Source: AP-16 sp046727735
GTDB taxonomy: Bacteria; Pseudomonadota; Alphaproteobacteria; Rhizobiales; Xanthobacteraceae
NCBI GenBank assembly: GCA_046727735.1
Contig: JBKPDF010000108.1
Span: 1-43,838 of the forward strand
Direction: 5' to 3'
Length of the DNA: 43,838 nucleotides
In this document: piece after piece, positions 8,231 through 17,098 of the stretch
How the letters are laid out: each line of letters starts with the position of its first letter
How positions within the stretch are numbered: position 1 is the stretch's first letter
Notes under the pieces: generated by a model
Told to the model about the DNA's origin: nothing
Databases searched by the model: none
What the model saw: the letters and a program-made list of their open reading frames with translations, nothing else
Made by a program: the position numbers and the translations under genes

Positions 8231-9538
8231 ATGGTTGTGCACGACGCGAGGCGGACGCGCGCCGCGCGCCTCGACAAGTTCCCGCTAGCCAAACGCATTC
8301 TCGGCGCGCTCGGCCCGGGCCTCATCACCGGTGCCTCCGACGACGATCCGAGCGGCATCGGCACCTATTCCCAGGCCGGCGCTCAGTTCGGGTTTTCGAT
8401 CGGCTGGACCATGCTGTTCAGCTATCCGCTGATGGTCGCGATCCAGGAGACCTGCGCCCGCATCGGCCGCACCACCGGACACGGCATCGCCGGCACGATC
8501 CGCGAGCATTATCCCGGCTGGCTGCTGCATTTCATCGTGATGCTGCTGTTCCTCGCCAACACCATCAACATCGGTGCCGATCTCAGCGCGATGGGAGACG
8601 CGGTGCAGCTCTTGATTGGCGGACCGCGCGCGCTCTACGTCGTGCTGCTGGCGGCGACCTGCGCCGGCCTGCAGATCTTCGTCTCCTACGCGCGCTACGC
8701 GCCGTTCTTGAAATGGATGACGCTGTCGCTGTTCGCGTATTTCGCGACCCTACTGGTCGTCAAGCTGGATTGGCTGGAGCTCGCGCGCGGCGTGCTGGTG
8801 CCGAGCTTCGCCGCGGATTCCGAGTTCTGGACCACGGTGGTGGCGGTGCTGGGGACCACCATCAGCCCGTATTTGTTCTTTTGGCAGGCTGCGCAGGAAT
8901 CCGAGGACATCCGCGCGCACCCCGAGCGGGAGGCGCTGCGCAAGGCGCCGCGCCAGGGCGCTTCCGCGCTCGACCGCATCCGGGCCGACACCCTGATCGG
9001 CATGGCGGTATCCAACCTGGTGGCGCTCGCGATCATCGCGACGACCGCGGCGACGCTGCACGCGGAGGGAATGCACGACATCCGCACGTCGGCGCAGGCG
9101 GCTGCGGCGCTCAAGCCGCTCGCGGGCGAGTCCGCATTCGTGCTGTTCGCGCTCGGCATCGTCGGCACCGGCATGCTGGCGATTCCGGTGCTGGCTGGCT
9201 CCAGTGCTTACGCACTGGCCGAGGCACGCAAGTGGCCGGCGGGCCTCGGTAAGCGGCTGGAACATGCGCGGGGGTTCTACGGCACGATCGCGGCCGCGAC
9301 ATTGTGCGGCGTGCTGCTCAATTTCATTCCCGTCGATCCGATCCGAGCTCTGTTCCTGAGCGCCGTCGTCAACGGCGTGGTCGCCGCGCCGGTGATGGCG
9401 CTGATCATGCTGATGGCGACCCGGAAGCGCATCATGGGCCGTTTCGTCATCAGCCGGCCGTTGCAGATTCTCGGCTGGACGGCGACGGCCGTGATGGCTG
9501 CCGCGTCGGCCGCGATGCTGTTGGCCGCGGCGCTTTGA
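8231..9538 (+). CDS. Nramp-family divalent metal transporter with altered metal site
   Basis: 435 residues from the ATG at 8231; an ATG at 8141 would add a polar 30-residue leader without a good ribosome site. About eleven hydrophobic helices and the opening LGPGLITGASDDDPSG mark the Nramp superfamily, proton-coupled importers of Mn2+/Fe2+. The usual DPGN of helix 1 is DPSG here (residues 39-42), and the helix-6 motif with its metal-binding methionine reads ISPY (211-214). Loss of that soft methionine ligand is known to go with loss of transition-metal selectivity in Nramp-related magnesium transporters. Its cation is therefore uncertain, and Mg2+ is possible. Confidence 0.85.
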   Translation: MVVHDARRTRAARLDKFPLAKRILGALGPGLITGASDDDPSGIGTYSQAGAQFGFSIGWTMLFSYPLMVAIQETCARIGRTTGHGIAGTIREHYPGWLLHFIVMLLFLANTINIGADLSAMGDAVQLLIGGPRALYVVLLAATCAGLQIFVSYARYAPFLKWMTLSLFAYFATLLVVKLDWLELARGVLVPSFAADSEFWTTVVAVLGTTISPYLFFWQAAQESEDIRAHPEREALRKAPRQGASALDRIRADTLIGMAVSNLVALAIIATTAATLHAEGMHDIRTSAQAAAALKPLAGESAFVLFALGIVGTGMLAIPVLAGSSAYALAEARKWPAGLGKRLEHARGFYGTIAAATLCGVLLNFIPVDPIRALFLSAVVNGVVAAPVMALIMLMATRKRIMGRFVISRPLQILGWTATAVMAAASAAMLLAAAL

Positions 9539-9619
9539 ACATCGGCACCGAGCCTGCATAGAATCGCCGGCCGCGGCTTCCGGTGCCTCGGAAGCCGCTG
9601 TCTCGCGCTCGAGCCGATC

Positions 9620-10847
9620 ATGGCGTTTTGGCCACCGCGGATATTCTACGGCTGGTACGTCGTCTACGCGATCGGCTTCGTGCTGATGACGACCTCCGGC
9701 CTGGCCTTCTACAACCTGTCGATCCTGCTCGATGCCTTCGTGGCGGAGCGCGGATTTCCGGTCGCGCTCACGAGCGGCGCGACCGCGAGCTTCTTCATCG
9801 CCTCGGGCACCGGCGGCGTGTTCGCCGCGCAGCTGATGGACCGCATCGATGCCCGGGCCATCATGATCTTCGGCGCGTGTCTGAGCGCGATCGCGCTCGG
9901 CTCGCTGTCGCTGCTGCAATCTGCTTGGCAACTCTACGGGTTCCACCTGCTGTTCGGATTCTGCTACGGGTTCTGCGGGCTGGTGCCGGCCACGGCCGTG
10001 GTGGCGCGCTGGTTCGAGGCGCGGCGCGCGCTGGCACTCTCGATCGCCTCGACCGGCCTGTCGCTCGGCGGCGTGATCATGGCCCCGCTCTCCGCCTTTC
10101 TGATCCAGCGCCTCGGCATCGCCGGGGCCGCGCCCTGGCTCGGACTCGCCTTCTTTCTCGGCGTCGTGCCGGCGACCGCATGGGTCGTGCGGTCGAGCCC
10201 GCAGGAGATGGGACTCGTCCCGGACGGCGCCAAACTCCCGCAGCGCGGCACGGCACTCGCAGCGCGACATAGCATCTCCTATGCGCAGGCGCGCCGCAGC
10301 CGGTTCTTCCTGGGCGTCACCGCCGCGTATCTGTTCGGGCTCGGCGCACAAGTCGGCGCCATCACCCATCTGTTCCGGCTGGCGAGCACCCGCGCGAGCC
10401 CCGGGCTCGCCGCGCTGGCGCTGGCGCTGATGGCGAGCGCGAGCGTCGTCGGACGGCTCGGCGGCGGCTGGCTGCTGCTCCGACTCCCCGCCCACGGCTT
10501 CGCCGTGGGCATGCTGCTCGCGCAAGCGCTGGCGCTGGCGCTGCTCGCGGTTGCCGCGAAGAATCTCTTGCTCGTCGGCGCGGTGCTGTTCGGCGTCACG
10601 ATCGGCAACGTGCTGATGCTGCATCCGCTGCTGCTCGCCGAGGCGTTCGGCACCGGCCATTACGGCCGCATCTACGCGGCCTCGAACCTGATCGGTGCGG
10701 CGGGCGTCGCCGGCGGACCGGTGCTGGTCGGCCATCTACGAGGCGAGCGGCGGCTACACGCTGCCCTATTTCGTGGTCTCCGCCGCCTCATTGCTGAGCT
10801 GCGCGATCCTGCTGCTCGCCGGGCCGACGCGGCAACCGCCGCAATGA
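9620..10847 (+). pseudogene. MFS transporter with a frameshift in its C-terminal helices
   Basis: From the ATG at 9620 the frame encodes a major facilitator protein (FYGWYVVYAIGFVL start, about ten spans) through GGPVLVG at about 10732. The next bases, read two positions over, continue the family perfectly: IYEASGGYTLPYFVVSAASL, then a last hydrophobic span, stopping at TGA 10845-10847. In the original frame the protein becomes an Arg-rich tail running to 11182. Restoring GGCGCC for GGCC at about 10730 would rebuild a normal protein of about 409 residues. It resembles monocarboxylate/oxalate-type MFS members. A true loss of function and a sequencing or assembly error cannot be told apart here. 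Confidence 0.72.
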
Positions 10848-10911
10848 AGACGAAGCATGCCGAGCGGCAGACCGTCTTGTTAGTCGCGGCGGGGGACGGA
10901 AGAGAAGGGAT

Positions 10912-11076
10912 TCAAGGGCCCAGCTGCTCGAAGTCCCGCACATTGCGGGTCACCACGATCAAATTGTGTGCTTCGGCGGTCGTGGCGATCATTGCATCCT
11001 CATGGAGTGCTCGCGGACGGCGATGCAGGCGGCGCCGGCCAGCCCGGAGAGCGAGTTCTGATGCCGCGAGAAACCA
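10912..11076 (-). pseudogene. C-terminal remnant of a VapC/FitB-like PIN-domain toxin
   Basis: On the minus strand, in frame with a TGA at 10912-10914, about 54 codons are open back to a stop at 11077-11079. The end reads HEDAMIATTAEAHNLIVVTRN then VRDFEQLG, which is the conserved C-terminal third of PIN-domain toxins: the Asp before the MIA helix, and the TRNVRDF motif with its last acidic residue. No start codon, no N-terminal acidic residues and no antitoxin are present. A palindromic repeat begins nine bases upstream of the break. This is a decayed toxin fragment. Confidence 0.6.
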
Positions 11077-11084
11077 TCAGCGCT

Positions 11085-11173
11085 GTCATCCCCGCGAAAG
11101 CGGGGATCCATGGCCTCGGATCTCGCAATCTTCACGATCCGTGATCATGGGTCCCCGCTGTCGCGGGGACGAC
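11085..11173. repeat. Paired inverted palindromic repeats (REP-like), copy 1
   Basis: Two units face each other. One, at 11085-11113, contains CCCCGCGAAAGCGGGG; the other, at 11146-11173, contains CCCCGCTGTCGCGGGG. Each is itself a hairpin, and the second is nearly the reverse complement of the first, including the flanking GTC and CATGG ends. The same unit recurs at 15137. The pair lies between the PIN remnant and the end of the TRAP operon and may also terminate the latter. Confidence 0.7.
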
Positions 11174-11200
11174 GACCGGTGAAGCGGCGTTCGAAGCCCA

Positions 11201-12544
11201 TCACAGCTGCGGGCAGATATAGCCGGTGCCGCTCGGGTTCTTGAAGCAGCCGACCGATTCCGGGATCACCTGCTTCGGCAACCACAGCACCGCCTGGGGG
11301 AAATAAATGATGAAGGCGATGGTGATCAGGAACACGACATAGATCGGCAGCGCGGCGCGAAGCGCCTGCGAGAAGCGCACGCCGACGAATTTCGATGCCA
11401 TCAGCAGCACGAGCCCGTACGGCGGCGTGATCAAGCCGAACGCCAAGGTCGCAATGAGCACCACGCCCATGTGGACCGGATTGATGTTGCCCGCGTCGGT
11501 CAACGCATTCACCAGGGGCATGAAGATGATGATGGTCGGAACCGGCTCGATGAAGTCGCCGATCACCGTGAACAGCGCGACGAGCAGCAGCATCATGAGG
11601 TGCGGGTCGTTGCCGGCCAAACCGGTGATCCACTCGGCGATCACGATGGCTCCACGCAGATATGCGAGCATCCAGCCGAACGCCGCCGCGGCGCCGATCG
11701 TGATCAACGGCAGCGAGAAGATCAGCCCGGCCTGGCAGAAATCGTAGGGCAGCCGCGCCAGATGCTTGGGATTGAGGAATGGGATCACGGCGACGAGAAT
11801 CCACACGACCGCGACGACCCCGGCCTCGGTCGGAGTGAACCAGCCGGTGAGGATGCCGCCCAGCAGAATGACGGGAATCATCAGCGGCAGCGATGCGTCC
11901 TTGAAGGCGATGCCGAGCTGGGCGAAGGTGGCGCGCTTGCGGTGCATGCCGAGCGGACCGAAGAAATAGCAGTAGATCATCAACCCGAAACCGATCATCA
12001 GCCCGGGCACGACCCCTGCCATGAACAGGCCGGCGATCGACACGTTGCCGACCGCGCCGTAGACCACCGCCGTGATGCTCGGCGGCACCAGCGCGGCGAT
12101 GGTCGAGGCTGCGGCGATCAACGCGGCGATGAACGCCGGCTCGTAGCCCTCGCGCTTCATCGGCCCGCCGAGCGCGCGCGTCATGACCGCGACGTCCGCC
12201 GTCGTCGAGCCCGACATCTCAGAGAAGAACATGCTGAACACCGCCACAGTCTGCGACAGGCCGCCGCGAATGTGGCCGACCAGCGCCAACGACAAATTCG
12301 AGATCCGGACCACCACGTTTGCGGAGCTCATCAGCTCTCCGACCAGGAGGAAGAACGGAATGGCGAGCAGGGCCTCGGAATCTATTCCGTCGAACATCTT
12401 CTGGATGATGGTCGGGAACGTCACGTCGGTGAACAGCGTCCCGGCGAGCACGCCCGCCAGGAGCGAGAACGCGACCGGCACGCCCATATATCCGAACAGC
12501 AGAAACAGGAAGGTCATCAGCGCGAGAATCAGCGGCGCGCTCAA
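11201..12544 (-). CDS. TRAP transporter large permease subunit (DctM type)
   Basis: 447 residues with about twelve hydrophobic helices, from LILALMTFLFLLFGYMGVP to a C-terminal QAVLWLP region. Family blocks include SMFFSEMSGSTTADVA and IATLAFGLITPPYGLVLL. DctM subunits carry the Na+-coupled transport of organic acids handed over by the binding protein. The proposed start is a TTG whose last two bases begin the dctQ stop codon (TTGA overlap), a common coupling in this operon type. An ATG nine codons in (12517) is the alternative. It is the last gene of the dctP-Q-M-like operon. Confidence 0.9.
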   Translation of the reverse strand: MSAPLILALMTFLFLLFGYMGVPVAFSLLAGVLAGTLFTDVTFPTIIQKMFDGIDSEALLAIPFFLLVGELMSSANVVVRISNLSLALVGHIRGGLSQTVAVFSMFFSEMSGSTTADVAVMTRALGGPMKREGYEPAFIAALIAAASTIAALVPPSITAVVYGAVGNVSIAGLFMAGVVPGLMIGFGLMIYCYFFGPLGMHRKRATFAQLGIAFKDASLPLMIPVILLGGILTGWFTPTEAGVVAVVWILVAVIPFLNPKHLARLPYDFCQAGLIFSLPLITIGAAAAFGWMLAYLRGAIVIAEWITGLAGNDPHLMMLLLVALFTVIGDFIEPVPTIIIFMPLVNALTDAGNINPVHMGVVLIATLAFGLITPPYGLVLLMASKFVGVRFSQALRAALPIYVVFLITIAFIIYFPQAVLWLPKQVIPESVGCFKNPSGTGYICPQL

Positions 12545-13122
12545 ATCAGCCCCCCGATCTGTTCCCCCGCCGCGCGCCCGGCGTCCGCCTCCTCGAACGG
12601 ATCGGGCGGATGATCGAATCCGTTGCGCCAGCCGTTCACCAGCTGCTCGATCGTGAACAGCGCGATCAGCAATCCGGACAGCGGAATCGCGGCGTACAAC
12701 GATGCAATCGGCGTGAGCGACGGCATGCGGAAACTGCCGAAGCCGCGCAGAAAATTCAGGTAACCGAAATACACCATGCACAGCGCGACGGCGAGCACCA
12801 CGAGCCGGATGATGGTGTCGACGGTCTGCCGCGCCCGGCCGTGCAGCGATTCCGAGAGCGCGGTCAGATACAGGTGGTCGTTGCGGCGCGTCGCGACCGC
12901 CGTCCCGATGAAAATCCCGTAGATGAAGAACGTCGAGGTCACCTCCTGCAGCCAGAGCCACGGCCGCCCCAGCACGCGCGTCGTGATATCGAACACCACC
13001 GATGTGGAGAAGGCGAACAGCGTCACGCCGCAAAGGACCAGCAAGGTCACTTCCAGCCAGTCGAGCGCCGGCCATTTGAGGTGACGCTGCCGTGGAAGCA
13101 GCAGCTCCCGCGCGAATTGCAT
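12541..13122 (-). CDS. TRAP transporter small permease subunit (DctQ type)
   Basis: 193 residues with four hydrophobic spans (around TLLVLCGVTLFAFSTSVVF, STFFIYGIFIGTAVA, LVVLAVALCMVYFGYL and AIPLSGLLIALFTI). The conserved WLQEVTSTFFIYGIFIGTA block, with the acidic residue before span 2, identifies the DctQ family, the membrane chaperone partner of DctM. The ATG at 13122 lies 47 bases after the binding-protein gene. The C-terminus is extended and acidic (PPDPFEEADAG). The stop overlaps the proposed TTG start of the DctM gene. Confidence 0.88.
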   Translation of the reverse strand: MQFARELLLPRQRHLKWPALDWLEVTLLVLCGVTLFAFSTSVVFDITTRVLGRPWLWLQEVTSTFFIYGIFIGTAVATRRNDHLYLTALSESLHGRARQTVDTIIRLVVLAVALCMVYFGYLNFLRGFGSFRMPSLTPIASLYAAIPLSGLLIALFTIEQLVNGWRNGFDHPPDPFEEADAGRAAGEQIGGLI

Positions 13123-13169
13123 GGTCCCGGATCCGAGGTCGGCCGGTCCGCCCGGCCGCGGCGCCGCGC

Positions 13170-14177
13170 TTATTGCAGGCCGCGGACCAGCTTCACGATC
13201 TTTGCGGCGTGCGGCCCTAGTTCGCCGGACAGCTTGTCGAGATACGGCTCTGCGATCTTGACGAAGCCGCTCTTGTCCACGTCGGTCACGACCTTGACGC
13301 CGATCGAAACCAGCTTGGCCTGGGACTGTTTCTCGAGCTCGAGCGCCTTGCTGGGCTCGACTCGGGCGACTTCGTCGGCCGCGCCCTGCACCCAGCTCCG
13401 CTGTTCCGGCGTCAGGCTCTGCCACACCTTGTCGCTCACCCACACCAAGCTGTTGTTGGCTTCATGCTCGGTGAGGGAGAGCACCGGAGCCACTTCGTAA
13501 TGCCTGTTGACGAGGTACACGTTGATGCCGTTCTCGGCGACGTCGACGACGCCGGTCTGCAGCGAAGTGTAAACGCTGCCGAACGGCATATGCACCGTCT
13601 GCGCCCCATAGGCCGGGAACATGGCGTCCTCGGTCGCGGTCGCCTGCACGCGCACTTTCAGGCCCTTGACGTCTTCGATTTTGCGGATCTCGCGTTTGCT
13701 GTACATGTGGCGCAGGCCGAGCGTGCCCAGCGCCAATACGTGCGCGCCCTGCACGGTGTCGTCGATCATCTCCCGCACAGCCTTGGAGACTTGCGGATCG
13801 GCGAGCGCCTTGACGAGGTGCGGTTCCGAACGGAACAGGAAGTGCAGCGAGAACACCCCCGCCTGCGGCGTCAGCGTAGCGGTGTTGGCCGAGGAGGTGA
13901 TCGAGAAGTCGACGTCGCCGGAGCGCAGCAGCTGCAGCACTTGCGGCTCCTGGCCCAACTGAGCGCCGGGATATTGGTCGATGAGGAAAGTGTTCTTGCT
14001 CAGCTCAGCCAGCTTGGCGGCGAACAGATCTCCCGCGACGCTGTATCCGGTGTTGCGAGGCTGATCGTAGGCGAACCGGAAGCGCCTGACCTCTTGGGAC
14101 CAGCCGTCGGGAATCCAGCACGCAACGCTCCCCGCCACGACCAGGATCGTCAGCAGCCCGCGCACAAGATGCATCAT
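13170..14177 (-). CDS. TRAP transporter periplasmic solute-binding protein (DctP family)
   Basis: 335 residues from tandem ATGs (14177, 14174) preceded by GGGAGG. An N-terminal signal sequence (LVRGLLTILVVAGSVACW) leads to RRFRFAYDQPRNTGYSVAGDLFAAKL. DctP hallmarks are visible: GEL/GAQLGQEPQVLQLLRSGDVDFS, the LKVRVQATATEDAMFPAYGAQ block with the carboxylate-binding arginine, and GVVDVAENGINVY. It binds an organic acid, probably a carboxylate, in the periplasm. First gene of the operon with DctQ and DctM, divergent from an enoyl-CoA hydratase gene across about 160 bases, which links uptake to CoA-dependent breakdown. Confidence 0.9.
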   Translation of the reverse strand: MMHLVRGLLTILVVAGSVACWIPDGWSQEVRRFRFAYDQPRNTGYSVAGDLFAAKLAELSKNTFLIDQYPGAQLGQEPQVLQLLRSGDVDFSITSSANTATLTPQAGVFSLHFLFRSEPHLVKALADPQVSKAVREMIDDTVQGAHVLALGTLGLRHMYSKREIRKIEDVKGLKVRVQATATEDAMFPAYGAQTVHMPFGSVYTSLQTGVVDVAENGINVYLVNRHYEVAPVLSLTEHEANNSLVWVSDKVWQSLTPEQRSWVQGAADEVARVEPSKALELEKQSQAKLVSIGVKVVTDVDKSGFVKIAEPYLDKLSGELGPHAAKIVKLVRGLQ

Positions 14178-14339
14178 CGCGTCCTCCCGTCCTTCAACTT
14201 TGTGGTTACTGCGGATGTGTGTTCCGTTGCGGCATGATCGTCGCGCGCGGCGTGAGGTGTCAAGCGAAGCCCGGGCTTGCAACGAGCGCGGTTCGGCCCA
14301 TGATCGGCGCCCCCGTTGCGGAGTGATGCGAGCCCGGCA

Positions 14340-15119
14340 ATGACCAGCGGACCCCTACGATCAAAAATCGAGGACGGCGTCGCCCTCGTAGTCCTCGACA
14401 ACCCGCCCCTCAACGTCGTCACGCTGCAAATGACGCGCGAACTCGACGCGCTGGTGGGCCGGCTCGCCGCCGATCCCGCCGTGCGCGTCATGGTCGTGAC
14501 CGGATCGGGCGAGCGCGCGTTCTGCGCGGGCTCCGACATCAAGGAATTCCCGCAAGTGGCCGATGCAGTCGTGGCGAAGAAACTCGAGCGCGAGAACGCG
14601 GCGTACGGCCGCGTCGCGGATTTTCCGAAGCCGACGATCGCCGCGCTCAACGGCATCGCCTATGGGGGCGGTCTCGAACTCGCGGTGTGCTGCGACCTCA
14701 TCGTGGCGCAAGCCGGCAGCCGCGTGGCGCTGCCGGAAATCAGGCTCGGAGTATTCCCCGGCAGCGGCGGCACCATCCGGGTCACCCGCCGCATTGGCGA
14801 GGGCCGCGCCAAAGCCCTGATGTTTTTCGGCGAGCCGGTGCCGGTCGAGACCGCGCTCGCCTGGGGCCTCGTCGATCGCGTGGTGCCGCCGGGCGAGGCG
14901 GTCAAGGCCGCGCTCGCGATGGCGGACCGGCTCGCGGTGCTGCCCAACGTGGCGCTGCAATTGTGCAAGCAGGCGATCGGCATGACGTTCGATCGGCCCG
15001 CGCGCGACGCGGTCGAGGCGACGCTCGCGCTGAGCGACCGCGCGTTCCGCACCGCGGACTGCGCCGAAGGCGTGCGCGCGTTCTTCGCCAAGGAAACGCC
15101 GCGCTTCCAGCACCGCTGA
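14340..15119 (+). CDS. Enoyl-CoA hydratase/isomerase (crotonase) family protein
   Basis: 259 residues from the ATG at 14340; a TTG at 14316 is the only nearby alternative. The two oxyanion-hole segments FCAGSDIKEF (61-70) and GIAYGGGLELA (105-115) are intact. Both acidic residues of true hydratases are present, E113 and E133 (in LPEIRLGVFPGSGG). It should add water to, or isomerise, an enoyl-CoA in the cytosol. First gene of a rightward catabolic run, divergent from the TRAP operon and followed by a CoA-transferase after a palindromic repeat. Confidence 0.9.
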   Translation: MTSGPLRSKIEDGVALVVLDNPPLNVVTLQMTRELDALVGRLAADPAVRVMVVTGSGERAFCAGSDIKEFPQVADAVVAKKLERENAAYGRVADFPKPTIAALNGIAYGGGLELAVCCDLIVAQAGSRVALPEIRLGVFPGSGGTIRVTRRIGEGRAKALMFFGEPVPVETALAWGLVDRVVPPGEAVKAALAMADRLAVLPNVALQLCKQAIGMTFDRPARDAVEATLALSDRAFRTADCAEGVRAFFAKETPRFQHR

Positions 15120-15136
15120 TGTACATCCATGAGCGC

Positions 15137-15267
15137 GGTCGTCCCCGCGAAAGCGGGGACCCATGGCCACGGATGGCGTAACTCGCAACATCGGTGTGCA
15201 TGGGTCCCGGCTCGCGGGCCACCGCGCGGCCCCGCATCAAGTGCGGGCAGGCTATTGGCCGGGACGA
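15137..15267. repeat. REP-like palindromic repeat, copy 2
   Basis: The unit at 15137-15166 contains CCCCGCGAAAGCGGGG followed by ACCCATGG, as at 11085. It faces a longer, diverged inverted partner that starts CATGGGTCCCGG at 15199 and ends CCGGGACGAC at 15267. The element fills most of the gap between the hydratase and CoA-transferase genes. Confidence 0.65.
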
Positions 15268-15343
15268 CGGACAGCTCCGATCTCGCGATTTGCGGCCCGC
15301 CGCCCCGTTCGCCTAGTGTGCCGCCGCTCGTCGGGGAGCCCGC

Positions 15344-16549
15344 ATGCTCGATCTCTTGCAAGGAATCCGCGTCGTCAGCTTCAACCATTTCTTGTTCGGC
15401 CCGATGGGCATCCAGGCGCTCGCCGATCTCGGCGCCGACGTGATCGCCATCGAATCGGCGGAAGGCGCGTGGCAGCGGCACTGGTCGAGCGGCGATATCT
15501 GGCACGACGGCCAGGGCATCCTGCATCTGTGCACCAACCGCAACAAGCGCAGCATCGCCCTCGATCTGAAGTCGTCCCGGGGCAAGGAGATTGCGCTGAA
15601 ACTCGTCGAGCGCGCCGACGTCGTCGCCGAGAATTTCCGTCCGGGCGTTATGGACAAGCTCGGATTCGGCTACGCGGCGTTGCGGAAGCACAAGGCGGAT
15701 TTGATTTATGCCTCAGCGTCTGGCTACGGCCCCGACGGCCCCTATGCCGAGCGGCCCGGCCAGGATCTGTTGGCGCAAGCGCTGTTCGGGCTGATGGCGA
15801 TCACCGGGCAGCGCGCGACCGGCCCGCGTCCGGTCGGCGTGTCGGCGGTCGACCATCATGGTGGGGCGCTCTTCGCGATGGGCATTCTCGCGGCGCTGCT
15901 GCGCCGCGCGCGCACCGGCCGGGGCTGCCGGGTCGATGCCAATCTCATGCAGGCGGCGCTCGACCTGCAGGCGGAATCGCTCACCGCTTGGCTCAACAGC
16001 GCGCAGAAGCCTGCCGACGTCTACGCGCGCCGCCACGTCGCCGGCTGGTACTACGCCGCGCCCTATGGGGTCTATGCGACCGCCGACGGCTATCTCGCGG
16101 TCTCGCTCTGCCCGCTGGGCGCGCTCGGCGAAGCGATCGGCGAGCCGCGCCTTGCGGCGTTCTCGGAGCGGGATTCGTGGACGCGGCAGGACGAGATCGG
16201 CGCGCTGATCGCTGCCGCGTTGAAAAGCAAGCCGACGCAAGCATGGGCGCCGGTCTTGGAGCGCGCGAAAATCTGGCACGCGCCGGTGCAGGATTATGCC
16301 GGCATCGTCGACGATCCGCAGGTCGCGCACATGCAGGCCCTCGTCACCGTTCCGGGCGGCGGCGAGACTGCGGCGCCGGTCACGCTCGTCAATCATCCGG
16401 TGCGCTACGACGGCGAGACGGCGGAGGTGCGGCTGCCGCCGCAGCGGCTCGGCGCGCAGACGCGGGAAATCCTCGCCGAGCTCGGCCTCGCATCCACCGA
16501 GATCGACGCGCTCGCCCGCGAGGGCGTGGTGCGGCTCGGCGAAGCTTGA
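15344..16549 (+). CDS. CaiB/BaiF-type (class III) CoA-transferase
   Basis: 401 residues, the usual family length. Class III CoA-transferases move CoA between carboxylic acids through an aspartyl-CoA anhydride. Visible signatures are LLQGIRVVSFNHFLFGPMGI, the LGADVIAIES strand, NRNKRSIALDLKS, SGYGPDGPY and the catalytic aspartate D141 in RPGQDLLAQA. The C-terminal HPVRYDGE block closes the domain. Which acid is activated is not visible. With the nearby hydratase, MaoC, SDR and TRAP genes it probably activates an imported acid for breakdown. Confidence 0.92.
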   Translation: MLDLLQGIRVVSFNHFLFGPMGIQALADLGADVIAIESAEGAWQRHWSSGDIWHDGQGILHLCTNRNKRSIALDLKSSRGKEIALKLVERADVVAENFRPGVMDKLGFGYAALRKHKADLIYASASGYGPDGPYAERPGQDLLAQALFGLMAITGQRATGPRPVGVSAVDHHGGALFAMGILAALLRRARTGRGCRVDANLMQAALDLQAESLTAWLNSAQKPADVYARRHVAGWYYAAPYGVYATADGYLAVSLCPLGALGEAIGEPRLAAFSERDSWTRQDEIGALIAAALKSKPTQAWAPVLERAKIWHAPVQDYAGIVDDPQVAHMQALVTVPGGGETAAPVTLVNHPVRYDGETAEVRLPPQRLGAQTREILAELGLASTEIDALAREGVVRLGEA

Positions 16550-16631
16550 GGTAGCTCCCGGCGCAAGATTGTCTTTGCGCGCCGGTCAGGGCATGATCAA
16601 ATCCGCAGGCCTGGAATACAGGGAGGCGCCC

Positions 16632-16949
16632 GTGAACAAGCTCACGATTGCGATCCTGGTAGCGTTCGGCCTAATTTCCGCGTCCCCGCTGCTCGCACAG
16701 ACGGCCAAGCCGGGCACAAGCCCCAAGCCGGCCGCGACCGCCCCTACTGCGCCAGCGAAGCTGATCGACATCAACCGCGCTTCGAAGAAGGAGTTGATGA
16801 CGCTTCCGGGGATCGGCGATGCATATGCCGACCGCATCATCAAGAACCGCCCGTTCAAAGGCAAGGACGACATCGTGTCCGACAAGGTCGGCGTCCCGCA
16901 GGCCACCTACGACAAGATCAAGGACCTGATCATTGCCAAGCAGAAGTGA
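16632..16949 (+). CDS. Secreted ComEA-like helix-hairpin-helix protein
   Basis: 105 residues from a GTG at 16632 that has GGGAGG 7 bases upstream; an ATG at 16593 lacks one and would spoil the signal peptide. Residues 1-23 are a signal sequence (LTIAILVAFGLISASPLLAQ), 24-42 an Ala/Pro/Thr linker, and 43-105 one helix-hairpin-helix unit: LIDINRASKKELMTLPGIG then AYADRIIKNRPFKGKDDI. This fold binds DNA without sequence choice, as in the competence protein ComEA. Short periplasmic ComEA-like proteins are common in alphaproteobacteria, and a role in DNA uptake is unproven. The gene directly follows the CoA-transferase. Confidence 0.85.
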   Translation: MNKLTIAILVAFGLISASPLLAQTAKPGTSPKPAATAPTAPAKLIDINRASKKELMTLPGIGDAYADRIIKNRPFKGKDDIVSDKVGVPQATYDKIKDLIIAKQK

Positions 16950-17098
16950 GGGCGCGAGCCTCAGCTTGCTGCTGTTTGCGAGGCGATCGGGTTCAGCGAT
17001 CGCGCAAATCGGTCGGTCGAGATCGGCCCTCGAGCTGAATGGCGCGACAACCGCGCGAGCGATTTACGTCTGATGATACCCGACGAGGAGTACACGTG

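Noticed and set aside
8750..10735. 661-codon minus-strand frame over the Nramp-like and MFS genes
   Set aside because: It is a shadow of two clear membrane-protein genes, rich in Arg, Glu and His without motifs.
11201..13075. Single 624-residue TRAP fusion (DctQM)
   Set aside because: The upstream part of this frame is a shadow of the separate DctQ gene, which has its own start, spans and stop overlapping the DctM start.
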